From NCBI GenBank assembly GCA_964452465.1, contig CAYVMD010000050.1, forward strand, positions 1 to 14,792: a stretch of DNA of 14,792 nucleotides, in the 5' to 3' direction. Positions 7,821 through 14,792 of the stretch are shown here, in pieces. This DNA comes from CAYVMD01 sp964452465. GTDB lineage: Bacteria; Armatimonadota; JACIXR01. The position numbers and the translations under genes are program-made. The notes under the pieces are model-generated. The model had not been told where the DNA came from. It saw only the letters and a program-made list of their open reading frames with translations, and did not search any database. Every line of letters begins with the position of its first letter. Position 1 is the first letter of the stretch.

Positions 7821-8384
7821 ATGCGTTGGAACCCCCTCAGGGAGGATATCGATAGGCTTTTCGAGGAAATATTGGACAAGTACGAGCGCAAGATCTTTAA
7901 TATGATATACAGGATGGTTGGTGATTACGAGGAGGCGGTCGATCTTACCCAGGAAACCTTCCTGCGAGTTTATAAGGGCCTCAAGGGATTTAGGGGCGCA
8001 TCTAAGATCTCCACCTGGATCTACCAAATAGCTTTGAATGTATGCAGGACAAAAATGGCTTATGCGAGGAAGAAAGCAGGGATGGTTTCCCTAAACGAAG
8101 CGATGGAGACAGAGGAAGGAGAGTTGGAGAGGGAAGTGGCCGATGAAACCCTTTCGCCGGAAAGGGTGTTGGAGCGGGAGGCTTTGCAGGAATTGGTGCA
8201 AAAGGCGATCGCCTCTCTTCCTCCCCCCTATAGAGAAGTTATCATCCTAAGGGATATCCATGGGCTTTCCTATGAGGAGATAGTGAATATAACTTCTACC
8301 AACGAGCAAACTGTGAGAGTACGCCTTCATAGAGCAAGACAAGCCCTTAAAAAAATCCTGGAGCCCTACATAAAAGGAGGTTGA
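7821..8384 (+). CDS. ECF-type RNA polymerase sigma factor
   Basis: The 187-aa protein carries sigma region 2 at about residues 20-85 (including 'DYEEAVDLTQETFLRVYKGL' and 'STWIYQIALNVCR') and sigma region 4 at about 132-181 ('LPPPYREVIILRDIHGLSYEEI' and 'TVRVRLHRARQALKKIL'). Regions 1 and 3 are absent, as in extracytoplasmic-function sigma factors. The helix-turn-helix turn reads 'NITSTNEQTVRVR', which departs from the common 'G.s.GTVkSR' form. The start codon comes one base after the tamB stop without a good ribosome site of its own, so translation is probably coupled to tamB; the bamA RBS overlaps its last codons. No anti-sigma gene is next to it. The placement between tamB and bamA suggests control of envelope genes, comparable to RpoE in Enterobacteria, but this is inference. 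Confidence 0.93.
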   Translation: MRWNPLREDIDRLFEEILDKYERKIFNMIYRMVGDYEEAVDLTQETFLRVYKGLKGFRGASKISTWIYQIALNVCRTKMAYARKKAGMVSLNEAMETEEGELEREVADETLSPERVLEREALQELVQKAIASLPPPYREVIILRDIHGLSYEEIVNITSTNEQTVRVRLHRARQALKKILEPYIKGG

Positions 8385-8388
8385 AGCG

Positions 8389-10044
8389 ATGTATAGGTTT
8401 TCTAAGATTTTTCTGCTCTTCCTTTTCTTCGCTGTTTACGCCTGGGGAGCGAAAGTGTTGGAGATAAGGGTGGTGGGTAATGAACGAATCTCTAAGGATG
8501 CCATTATGGGGGTTATATCCACAAAGGTAGGGGAGGAATTGGACGAGAATCAATTGGCAAATGATGAGAAGGCAATAATGAATATGGGGTACTTCTCGCA
8601 GGTGAAGGCGGTCAAGGAGGAAACCCCCGAGGGGCTTATTGTAACTTTTATAGCGATGGAAAACCCCGTTATTAAGGATCTAAAGATAGAAGGAGCTACC
8701 GTTTATCCTCCGGAGAAGATCCTCTCCTGGATGAAGACGGATAAGGGTTTGGTATTGAATATCAACACTCTCCGGACGGATATGGAAACCATAATTAGGA
8801 AATATAGGGAGGATGGTTATATAGCCTTTTTCTCCCAAGAACCCACCCTAAGCGAGGACGGGGTTCTAACCATCCCTATCACGGAGATGAAGGTAGGAAA
8901 GATAGAGATCAAGGGATTGCACAAAACGAAGAAAGCAGTGATAGAGAGATTTATAGAAAACAAGGAAGGCATGTTGATCAATATAAACACCATAACTAAG
9001 GACAGGAAGAGGATCTTCGACCTCGGGCTTTTCGAAAATGTCATGGTGGATCTTCAACCTGGTGATACCGAGGACAAGGTGAATGTGATATATGAGATAA
9101 AGGAAACCAAAACGGGGCAGGTAATGGTAGGGTTGGGTTACAGCCAAAGGGAGAAGCTAGTGGGGAAGGCGGAGGTGGTGGAAAATAATTTCCGGGGGAT
9201 GGCGGAAGGGGTGAATTTCCTCTGGGAGGTTGGTGGGTACACGAGCAAACGGAGTTACGAACTTGGCTATTATAAACCCTGGATAGATAAGCACGACACT
9301 TCCTTTAATATTTCCTTATATGACAAGGTAATCTATAGGTGGTTCACTGAGGAAGAAGTTTCGCGCTACGATGAGTATCGCAAGGGTTTCACCACCTCCT
9401 TTGAGAGGCCGCTTGACGATTGGCAGAGGGTTTCGGTGAGTTTGAGAAACGAGGATGTCGCTATCAATCCGGGGGAGGGTTCCGGTCTGCCGATATTGGG
9501 ACCGGTATCCGGGCATGTATCCGCGGTCAGGTTAGGCTATAAGTGGGACACAAGGGATATAAGGCGAAGCCCTACAAAGGGTAATTACCATATTTATTCC
9601 CTGGAACTCGGGGCCTCTCACTCTTTCTTCCTCAAAGGGGAGATCGATTTGCGGAGGTATGTGCCGATCGGCAAGAAGAACTATGTGCTCGCTTACCGAT
9701 TGGACCTGGCGATGGCGAGCGGAACCATTCCCGCCTTCGAATTTTACACGATGGGAGGGGCGGATAACCTGCGAGGCTATCGTGAGGATAGATTCTGGGG
9801 GGATAAGGCGTTCCTTGCCTCAGTGGAATTACGCGTTCCTCTTCAAAAGGCATTTTATGGCGCTGTATTCCTGGACTACGGCGATGCCTGGGGAGGTAAA
9901 TATGCCACGAACAAATCCTTCTCCCCTCACCTTGGGGTTGGTATTGGTCTTCGCTTCGAAACCCCTCTCGGACCTATTCGCTTGGATTATGCTTACGGCT
10001 CGGAAGGACCACGAACCCACTTCAGCATAGGGCATCCCTTCTAA
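8389..10044 (+). CDS. bamA: Outer-membrane protein assembly factor BamA, three POTRA domains
   Basis: A signal peptide (residues 1 to about 20) is followed by three POTRA domains (about 22-91, 92-167, 168-240) and a 16-strand-type Omp85 barrel (about 243-551). The barrel holds the conserved loop-6 motif 'GGADNLRGYRE' (457-467; core L-R-G-Y), 'RLGYKWDTRD' (381-390), and a C-terminal Phe, the usual signal for outer-membrane insertion. At 551 aa it is shorter than the roughly 800-aa proteobacterial BamA, which has five POTRAs. With only one Omp85 member visible it may serve TamB too, since TamA has three POTRAs; BamA and TamA cannot be told apart safely here. A strong AAAGGAGGT site (8373-8381) inside the end of the sigma gene sets the start. 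The skp/lpx genes that often follow bamA are absent. Confidence 0.92.
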   Translation: MYRFSKIFLLFLFFAVYAWGAKVLEIRVVGNERISKDAIMGVISTKVGEELDENQLANDEKAIMNMGYFSQVKAVKEETPEGLIVTFIAMENPVIKDLKIEGATVYPPEKILSWMKTDKGLVLNINTLRTDMETIIRKYREDGYIAFFSQEPTLSEDGVLTIPITEMKVGKIEIKGLHKTKKAVIERFIENKEGMLININTITKDRKRIFDLGLFENVMVDLQPGDTEDKVNVIYEIKETKTGQVMVGLGYSQREKLVGKAEVVENNFRGMAEGVNFLWEVGGYTSKRSYELGYYKPWIDKHDTSFNISLYDKVIYRWFTEEEVSRYDEYRKGFTTSFERPLDDWQRVSVSLRNEDVAINPGEGSGLPILGPVSGHVSAVRLGYKWDTRDIRRSPTKGNYHIYSLELGASHSFFLKGEIDLRRYVPIGKKNYVLAYRLDLAMASGTIPAFEFYTMGGADNLRGYREDRFWGDKAFLASVELRVPLQKAFYGAVFLDYGDAWGGKYATNKSFSPHLGVGIGLRFETPLGPIRLDYAYGSEGPRTHFSIGHPF

Positions 10045-10054
10045 GGGCGAATCG

Positions 10055-11212
10055 ATGGATTATCAAAAGCACAACGAGGAAGTTAAGCGCGTTTGGGAAG
10101 CCTTCAACGAGGGGAGGCCCTATAGGGTGCCTATAGTGTTTAATTTCAATCCCCGCTTTTATCTCTTGACTCCCGAACTAAACCAAGAAGGCTATACCTT
10201 CGAGCAATACATTAAGGATCCGGATGTAATGTTGGAGGTTCAATTAAAGACGAGGAAATGGATAAGGTTGAATGCCCCCCAGGATATGGAGATGGGTTAT
10301 CCCCAATATGATTGGGGTGGGGCTTATGTGGATCTGCAAAATTTCTATGAAGCGGGCTGGTTGGGGAACAATGTGATCTTCCCAGAGGGGGAGGTTCCCT
10401 ATGCTGCTCCCCTTCCCAAAGAAAGGGTAAAGGAGATCATGGAAGAGGGGATCCCGGATCCTTTGAAGGCTAATTGGATGGGAAGGGGGATGGAGATTTA
10501 CTATTACCTTAAGGACAGAGTAAAAGGCATGGAGTTCGAGGGAATTCCTGTGGGAGAACATGTTTTCCCTCCAGGGGCAGGAACCGACGGGCCATTTACC
10601 CTCGCTGCTGCCCTCCTCGGACCTACCGAACTTTGCATCTCCCTTTACGAGGATCCCGAGTTCGTCCATCGCCTCATGGATTTTCTCACCGAAGCAACGA
10701 TCGTGCGCATAAAGGCAGTTTGGGATCTCATGGGTTGGGAGTACCCGGTACAGAGTTGGGGCTTTGCCGATGATTCGATAGAGTTGATCTCCCTTGCGCA
10801 ATATAGGGAGTTCGTTCTACCCTATCACAAACGCCTTGTGGACACCTTCTCCAAAGGGGGACCGAACGGCATTCACCTTTGCGGTAAGGTGCAGAGGCAT
10901 CTAAAGACCATAAAGGAAGAGCTGAATGTCCAAAATTTCGACCTGGGATTTCCCACCGACCTTGGGCTGGCAAGGCGTGAGTTGGGTAAGGAGGTGCTCT
11001 TAAGGGGGAACATCCACCCGGAGATCTTGCGAGAGGGACCTCCGGAGATTATAGAGGAGGAAGTGAGAAGATTGTGTGCTTCTGGCGTGATGGAGGGAGG
11101 TAGATGGATAATGTGCGAGGGAAACAATGTGGCGCCACGAACGCCTCTCCAGCATTTTGCGGTTATGTATGAGGCAGGTAAGAAATACGGTAGATATTCT
11201 TGGAAGGAGTGA
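10055..11212 (+). CDS. UroD-fold protein, putative zinc-dependent corrinoid methyltransferase
   Basis: The 385-aa sequence has the uroporphyrinogen decarboxylase (URO-D) fold pattern: 'LLGPTELCISLYEDPEFVHRLMDFLTEA' like helices at 187-214, 'SWGFADDSIELISLAQYREFVLPYHKRL' like segment at 234-261, and 'RGNIHPEIL' at 317-325. It carries His274-x-Cys276 and a distal Cys354 ('WIMCEGNN'). This H-x-C...C set, with about 78 residues between the cysteines, matches the zinc site that activates the thiol substrate in MtaA/MtbA-type methylcobamide:thiol methyltransferases and is not a feature of true UroD. The methyl donor and acceptor are unknown; no corrinoid protein gene is in the window. It starts 10 bases after bamA with no clear ribosome site, so coupling to the upstream gene is likely. 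It is probably not a haem-synthesis enzyme. Confidence 0.82.
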   Translation: MDYQKHNEEVKRVWEAFNEGRPYRVPIVFNFNPRFYLLTPELNQEGYTFEQYIKDPDVMLEVQLKTRKWIRLNAPQDMEMGYPQYDWGGAYVDLQNFYEAGWLGNNVIFPEGEVPYAAPLPKERVKEIMEEGIPDPLKANWMGRGMEIYYYLKDRVKGMEFEGIPVGEHVFPPGAGTDGPFTLAAALLGPTELCISLYEDPEFVHRLMDFLTEATIVRIKAVWDLMGWEYPVQSWGFADDSIELISLAQYREFVLPYHKRLVDTFSKGGPNGIHLCGKVQRHLKTIKEELNVQNFDLGFPTDLGLARRELGKEVLLRGNIHPEILREGPPEIIEEEVRRLCASGVMEGGRWIMCEGNNVAPRTPLQHFAVMYEAGKKYGRYSWKE

Positions 11213-11217
11213 GTATA

Positions 11218-13335
11218 ATGGGCTCCATGGTTAGGCTTGTATTTTTCCTCTGGTTATGGATCTCTTTAGGAGGGATAGCCATGAGCAGGGATAGCACGAG
11301 TGTAAAGCCTTTGATCTTCTATGTGGCACAGAATGGCAACGATGCTTGGTCGGGGAAGTTAGCGACGCCGAATAGGGCAAAGACGGATGGCCCTTTCGCC
11401 ACGATCGCCCGGGCGCAGGAGGCAATTAGAGAGCTCAAAGCAAAGGAGGGCTTGAAACAACCAATTGTGGTTTACATTCGTAAGGGAACCTATTACCTTT
11501 CCCAATCCCTGGTCTTCACTCCAGAGGATTCCGGCACGGAGGAATGCCCCATCGTATACTCCGCTTACCCCAAGGAGAAGGTTGTGATAAGCGGGGGTGT
11601 TCCCTTGAAGGGATGGAAGAGGGATGGGAAGGGGAATTGGGTGTTAGAGATAGGGGAAGTTAAACAAGGCAAGTGGAGATTCGCCCAGTTATTCGTTAAT
11701 GGTGAGAGGCGCTATCGTCCTCGTCTTCCCAAGGAGGGATATTATCACATCGCCCAGGAGGTTCCGCCCAGCGAAAAGGCAGAGGGGAAAGGCTATGACC
11801 GTTTTGGCTTTTCCCCAGGGGAAATAAAGAAGGAATGGGAGAACTCCGATGTTGAGGTATTGGTATTCCACTATTGGAGCACCTCTCGCCTTCCCATTGC
11901 CTCCGTGGATGAGGAGAAGAAGATAGTTACCTTTGCCGGTCATACCTCAGCCCTCGCTGGGTGGCATGGGTTACAAGCAGGAAGGCGCTACATAGTGGAC
12001 AATGTGAAGGAAGCCCTCTCCCAACCCGGGGAGTGGTATCTCGATGTGAAGAGTGGAAGGCTCACTTACATTCCCAAGCGAGGGGAGGATCCTGCCAAGG
12101 CGGAGGTCATTGCCCCGCGCCTGGAGAAGCTACTGGAGATCAAGGGGGATGCAGGGAATCACAGATGGGTGGAGCATTTAACATTTCGGAATTTGACCTT
12201 CGCTCACTCCAACTGGACCATGCCTTCCCAGGGCTACAGTTGGCCCCAAGCGGAATCCATCCTATGGGGCGCCATCAGTTGGGAAGGAGCGCGTTATTGC
12301 TCTTTGGAGGGATGCAGGATAGAACACATCGGGACCTATGGCGTGGAATTGGGGAAGGGTTGTAAATACAACCGAGTGGAGGATTGCGAGATAGTGGATT
12401 TGGGAGCGGGGGGAGTGAAGATAGGGGAGATGGGAATCCAAAGGGATGAGGAGGCGGTTGCCAGTCATAATATAATCCGCAATTGCCTGATCGCCTATGG
12501 AGGAAGGCTTCACCCCGCTGGAGTAGGTGTTTGGATTGGGCAATCCCATCATAACACGATAGAGCACAACGAGATCTTCGATTTCTACTACACCGGCATA
12601 TCCATCGGCTGGACTTGGGGATATGGCGAGAGTTTAGCCAATCACAACCTGGTGCAATATAACCATATCTATAAGATAGGGCAGGGTGTGCTCAGCGATA
12701 TGGGAGGCATTTACACTTTGGGCATCTCTCCCGGCACGATTTTGAGATACAACCTCATCCACAATGTTCGTTGTGCAAAGGATGGCTACGGTGGGTGGGG
12801 GATCTATTTCGACGAAGGAAGCACCCACATACTGGCGGAAAACAACATCGTCTACGATACGATGATGGGGGGACTCCGTCAGCATTACGGTAGGGAAAAT
12901 CGGGTGGAGAACAACATCTTCGCCTTTGACTCTATATCTCAAATTTGTCGTTTCCGCCCTGAACCTCACACTTCCTTCATATTTCAACGCAACATAGTCT
13001 ATTGGGAGGAGGGTCAGCTCCTCGAGGGCGCCGACATGGATAAGAACTGTCAATTCGATTATAACCTTTATTGGAATCCCAAGCTCAAGAGGGAGGATTA
13101 CAGGTTCCTTGGCAAGACCTTCGAGGAATGGAAGGCAACTGGGCAGGATATTCATTCTCTGATCGCAGATCCCCTCTTCGTTGATCCCCATAGGAGAAAT
13201 TTCGCTCTTCGTCCCGACTCTCCCGCGCTTTCCCTGGGGTTCAAGCCCATATCACAGGATAAAATAGGGCGTTTGCCTCCCAGTCCGAAGACGATTACTC
13301 CTCCTTGTGCTCCCGCTTTTCCTCCTGTGGAATAA
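11218..13335 (+). CDS. Secreted GH141-like right-handed beta-helix protein
   Basis: I take the ATG at 11218 (705 aa), which has AAGGAG eight bases upstream; an earlier in-frame TTG at 11200 would overlap the previous gene. Residues 1 to about 23 look like a signal peptide. 'FYVAQNGNDAWSG' (34-46), 'GPFATIARAQEAI' (58-70) and 'YIRKGTYYL' (86-94) open the usual beta-helix entry; residues about 150-300 resemble the GH141-type insertion ('QLFVNGERRYRPRLP', 'GEWYLDVKSGRLTYIP'). From about 318 to 620 come beta-helix coils with repeated asparagines ('ENNIVYD', 'YNLIHNV', 'NHIYKIG'). Acidic residues in 'LSDMGGIYT' (Asp494) and 'IYFDEGS' (Asp532, Glu533) are candidates for catalysis. GH141 contains fucosidase and xylanase activities, so a plant- or polysaccharide-degrading role is plausible; substrate unknown. 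It follows the UroD-fold gene by five bases. Confidence 0.82.
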   Translation: MGSMVRLVFFLWLWISLGGIAMSRDSTSVKPLIFYVAQNGNDAWSGKLATPNRAKTDGPFATIARAQEAIRELKAKEGLKQPIVVYIRKGTYYLSQSLVFTPEDSGTEECPIVYSAYPKEKVVISGGVPLKGWKRDGKGNWVLEIGEVKQGKWRFAQLFVNGERRYRPRLPKEGYYHIAQEVPPSEKAEGKGYDRFGFSPGEIKKEWENSDVEVLVFHYWSTSRLPIASVDEEKKIVTFAGHTSALAGWHGLQAGRRYIVDNVKEALSQPGEWYLDVKSGRLTYIPKRGEDPAKAEVIAPRLEKLLEIKGDAGNHRWVEHLTFRNLTFAHSNWTMPSQGYSWPQAESILWGAISWEGARYCSLEGCRIEHIGTYGVELGKGCKYNRVEDCEIVDLGAGGVKIGEMGIQRDEEAVASHNIIRNCLIAYGGRLHPAGVGVWIGQSHHNTIEHNEIFDFYYTGISIGWTWGYGESLANHNLVQYNHIYKIGQGVLSDMGGIYTLGISPGTILRYNLIHNVRCAKDGYGGWGIYFDEGSTHILAENNIVYDTMMGGLRQHYGRENRVENNIFAFDSISQICRFRPEPHTSFIFQRNIVYWEEGQLLEGADMDKNCQFDYNLYWNPKLKREDYRFLGKTFEEWKATGQDIHSLIADPLFVDPHRRNFALRPDSPALSLGFKPISQDKIGRLPPSPKTITPPCAPAFPPVE

Positions 13336-13361
13336 CCGCATCTTAGGATGACGGAAGATGA

Positions 13362-13386
13362 TATAATAGAGTTAAAAAAGGAGGTG
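13362..13386 (+). promoter_or_regulatory. TATAAT box and strong RBS before second UroD-fold gene
   Basis: A perfect TATAAT lies at 13362-13367, but the region 16-18 bp upstream has no recognisable -35 box, so it may be a weak or activator-dependent internal promoter or chance. AAAGGAGGTG at 13377-13386 is an excellent ribosome site for the following gene. The 61-bp gap is the widest within the plus-strand run before 14527. Confidence 0.35.
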
Positions 13387-13389
13387 CTT

Positions 13390-13410
13390 ATGAATTATGA
13401 ATTACCGTGA
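13390..13410 (+). other. Possible 6-codon upstream ORF made by a 7-bp duplication
   Basis: The start region contains ATGAATT twice in a row (13390-13396 and 13397-13403, the last base differing as C after ATGAAT-T-A). The first ATG has the better spacing (five bases) from GGAGG but encodes only MNYELP before TGA; the second ATG opens the long gene. The first could divert ribosomes or feed them to the second start by re-initiation. Confidence 0.25.
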
Positions 13411-14527
13411 AAGGTATCTGGAAACCGCGAAGTTCGGCAATCCCGATAGGGCGTTCCTCGTTCCTCAGTGGGTGTGGCACGAAACCATCCTCCGCTGGGA
13501 GAGGGAAGGCATGCCCAGGGATGTGCATTTTGTCCACTACTTTGGTTTTGATCGTTATGAGACGGTTCCTATAAACTACGGGCTTTGTCCCCCCTTTGAG
13601 GTGGAAACCTTAGAGATCGATGAAGTGGAGAGGACTACAGTAATAAGGGATTCCGATGGCTCCATAAAGAAGATCTTCCTGGACAAAGCAGAGCTTTCAA
13701 TGCCCCTTTGGTTGGATTATCCCATTAAGACGAGGGAGGATTGGGAGGAATATAAGAAAAGGCTCAATCCTCATGCTCCTATTCGTTATCCCGCCTGGTG
13801 GGACGATTACAAGAGATCGGTGAAGGATAGGGATTATCCCCTTGGTATAAGTGCCGGCTCCTATTACGGATGGATAAGGAACTGGATGGGCATGGAGCGC
13901 CTTTCCTACATGCTCTACGACGACCCCCATTTCGTCAGGGACATATGCGAGTATATCGCGGATTTCATCATAGAAGTCAACAGAAAAGCGGTGGAGGAGT
14001 TGGATCTGGACTTCGCCCTCGTTTGGGAGGATTTGGGGATGAAGGCGGGTCCCCTCATCTCTCCTAAGCATTTCAGGGAGATAATGCTCCCCTGCTACAA
14101 GAGGGTCACCGAGTTTCTGAGGAAACACGGCATAGATATAATCATGGTGGATAGCGATGGCAACAACGATCCTATAATTCCCCTTTGGTTAGAGGGGGGA
14201 GTCAACGGACTTTATCCTTTAGAGGTGGCAGCGGGGGAGGATGCGATAGCTCTGAGGAAAAAGTATGGCAAGGATCTTATCCTCATGGGGAACATAGATA
14301 AAAGGGTGCTCGCTCGTTCCAAAGAAGAGATCGAGAGAGAGGTCTTGAGCAAGGTTCCCTGGTTGGTTATGCAAGGGGGATACTTCCCCTTTGTCGATCA
14401 TTCCGTCCCTCCCGATGTCCCGCTCGCCAACTTCCAATACTATCTCGATCTCGTGAAGGAAATCCTGAAGGACCCTGAAAGGTATTATCATCTCGCTAAG
14501 GAAAAGGGGTATATAAAAAAAGAATAA
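13397..14527 (+). CDS. UroD-fold protein without zinc motif
   Basis: A 376-aa protein of the uroporphyrinogen decarboxylase-like superfamily. Family signs are 'FVRDICEYIADFIIEVN' (179-195), 'LVWEDLGMKAGPLISPKHFREIMLP' like segment at 208-232, 'LILMGNIDKRVL' (294-305) and 'HSVPPDV' (335-341). At the place where the upstream paralogue has His-x-Cys, this one reads 'MVDSDGNNDP' (250-259), and no matching distal cysteine is present, so zinc-thiol activation is unlikely. Similar sequences are common in Armatimonadota and Planctomycetes genomes, to my knowledge without known substrate. The N-terminus also lacks the Arg-rich substrate pocket motif of true UroD. It may bind another small substrate or cofactor. 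It has its own strong RBS. It is only distantly similar to the first UroD-fold protein, so the two are not a recent duplication. Confidence 0.82.
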   Translation: MNYRERYLETAKFGNPDRAFLVPQWVWHETILRWEREGMPRDVHFVHYFGFDRYETVPINYGLCPPFEVETLEIDEVERTTVIRDSDGSIKKIFLDKAELSMPLWLDYPIKTREDWEEYKKRLNPHAPIRYPAWWDDYKRSVKDRDYPLGISAGSYYGWIRNWMGMERLSYMLYDDPHFVRDICEYIADFIIEVNRKAVEELDLDFALVWEDLGMKAGPLISPKHFREIMLPCYKRVTEFLRKHGIDIIMVDSDGNNDPIIPLWLEGGVNGLYPLEVAAGEDAIALRKKYGKDLILMGNIDKRVLARSKEEIEREVLSKVPWLVMQGGYFPFVDHSVPPDVPLANFQYYLDLVKEILKDPERYYHLAKEKGYIKKE

Positions 14528-14532
14528 GCATA

Positions 14533-14560
14533 TTGACAAAATATCAGGATGTAGCAAAAT
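14533..14560 (+). promoter_or_regulatory. Promoter of the prepilin gene
   Basis: A perfect TTGACA at 14533-14538 is followed after 16 bp by CAAAAT (14555-14560), four of six matches to TATAAT. A start near 14567 would give a leader of nearly 60 nt ending in a strong AAAGGAGGTG (14605-14614), nine bases before the ATG. The position just after the stop of the previous gene marks the beginning of a new transcription unit. Confidence 0.55.
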
Positions 14561-14573
14561 AAGAGGAGGAGTA

Positions 14574-14598
14574 GGTTTTCAGCCAACCGTGCGAAACC
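14574..14598 (+). other. Small hairpin in the prepilin leader
   Basis: GGTTT (14574-14578) can pair with AAACC (14594-14598), and its first four bases can alternatively pair with AACC (14585-14588). The two pairings exclude each other. Stems are only 4-5 bp, so stability is modest, and no known riboswitch motif is recognised. Confidence 0.2.
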
Positions 14599-14623
14599 AA
14601 AAGGAAAGGAGGTGTGGTGAATC

Positions 14624-14792
14624 ATGAGGAAGGGCTTTACGCTGATAGAATTGTTGGTGGTCATAGCTATCATCACTATCCTGGCGGGGTTGATATTTCC
14701 TGCTTTCACTCGAGCGAGGGAATTCGCTAAGAGGACGGTGTGTCTCTCCAATTTGAAGGAAATAGGGCAGGCGCTGATGATGTATGTCCAGG
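14624..14792 (+). CDS. Type IV prepilin-like protein, C-terminus beyond window
   Basis: The first 56 residues are visible. They begin MRKG followed by FTLIELLVVIAIITILAGLI, the class III (type IV pilin/pseudopilin) signal: a short positively charged leader, prepilin-peptidase cleavage after Gly4, Phe at +1 and Glu at +5 (Glu9). The hydrophobic stretch is followed by 'AREFAKRTVCLSNLKEIGQALMMY', typical of the short prepilins found in many copies in Armatimonadota and Planctomycetes, which often carry an H-x9-DG domain further on (not visible here). The start is set by AAAGGAGGTG nine bases upstream. It could be a pilin subunit or a pseudopilin of a secretion system; the sequence here does not decide. 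Confidence 0.93.
   Translation, partial: MRKGFTLIELLVVIAIITILAGLIFPAFTRAREFAKRTVCLSNLKEIGQALMMYVQ

Noticed and set aside
10055..14527. Annotation of the two UroD-fold genes as haem-pathway hemE
   Set aside because: One carries a methyltransferase-type zinc set, the other lacks the expected UroD N-terminal substrate motif, and no other haem genes are nearby.
14530..14544. ATATT-gacaa-AATAT hairpin as terminator after the second UroD-fold gene
   Set aside because: The stem is all A-T and overlaps the TTGACA promoter box; it would not terminate efficiently.

Overview
The window reads as chromosomal DNA from a diderm (outer-membrane) bacterium. The signs are a TamB-like protein, a BamA with three POTRA domains, two lipoproteins with clear lipoboxes and a type IV prepilin. 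The protein mix (NHL/Ig-like lipoproteins, a GH141-like beta-helix protein, several uroporphyrinogen-decarboxylase-fold proteins, a short prepilin of the FTLIELLVVIAII type) would fit Armatimonadota or a neighbouring lineage. Heavy use of AGG/AGA and ATA codons and purine-rich coding strands would fit a thermophile. Both statements about the organism are inference; no rRNA or other phylogenetic marker is present.

Left block (1-2757, minus strand): a two-gene lipoprotein operon. A good sigma70-type promoter (TTGACA, 16 bp, TAGAAT) drives a 409-aa lipoprotein of unknown function, whose lipobox cysteine is followed by 14 glycines. Eighteen bases later comes a lipoprotein with a bacterial Ig-like domain and at least five near-identical 47-residue NHL repeats, running off the left edge.

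Divergent intergenic region (about 2758-3484): this contains a decayed insertion sequence. A transposase fossil of the IS5/DDE_Tnp_4 type has lost its middle and is bounded by a 19-bp imperfect inverted repeat (17/19 identical).

Right block (3485-14527, plus strand): tamB, a gene for an ECF sigma factor, bamA, a UroD-fold putative zinc/corrinoid methyltransferase (H-x-C...C), a secreted GH141-like beta-helix protein, and a second UroD-fold protein lacking the zinc motif. Gaps are 1, 4, 10 and 5 bp through the beta-helix gene, then 61 bp with a strong RBS. The first three genes make sense together as an outer-membrane assembly and lipid-transport unit with its own regulator. The last three look metabolic (carbohydrate and methyl-group chemistry).

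Right edge (14528-14792): a promoter with a perfect TTGACA leads into a type IV prepilin-like gene that is cut by the window end.

The points most worth a second look are the sigma factor embedded between tamB and bamA, the two UroD paralogues with opposite metal-site status flanking a GH141-like protein, and the newly delimited IS fossil.
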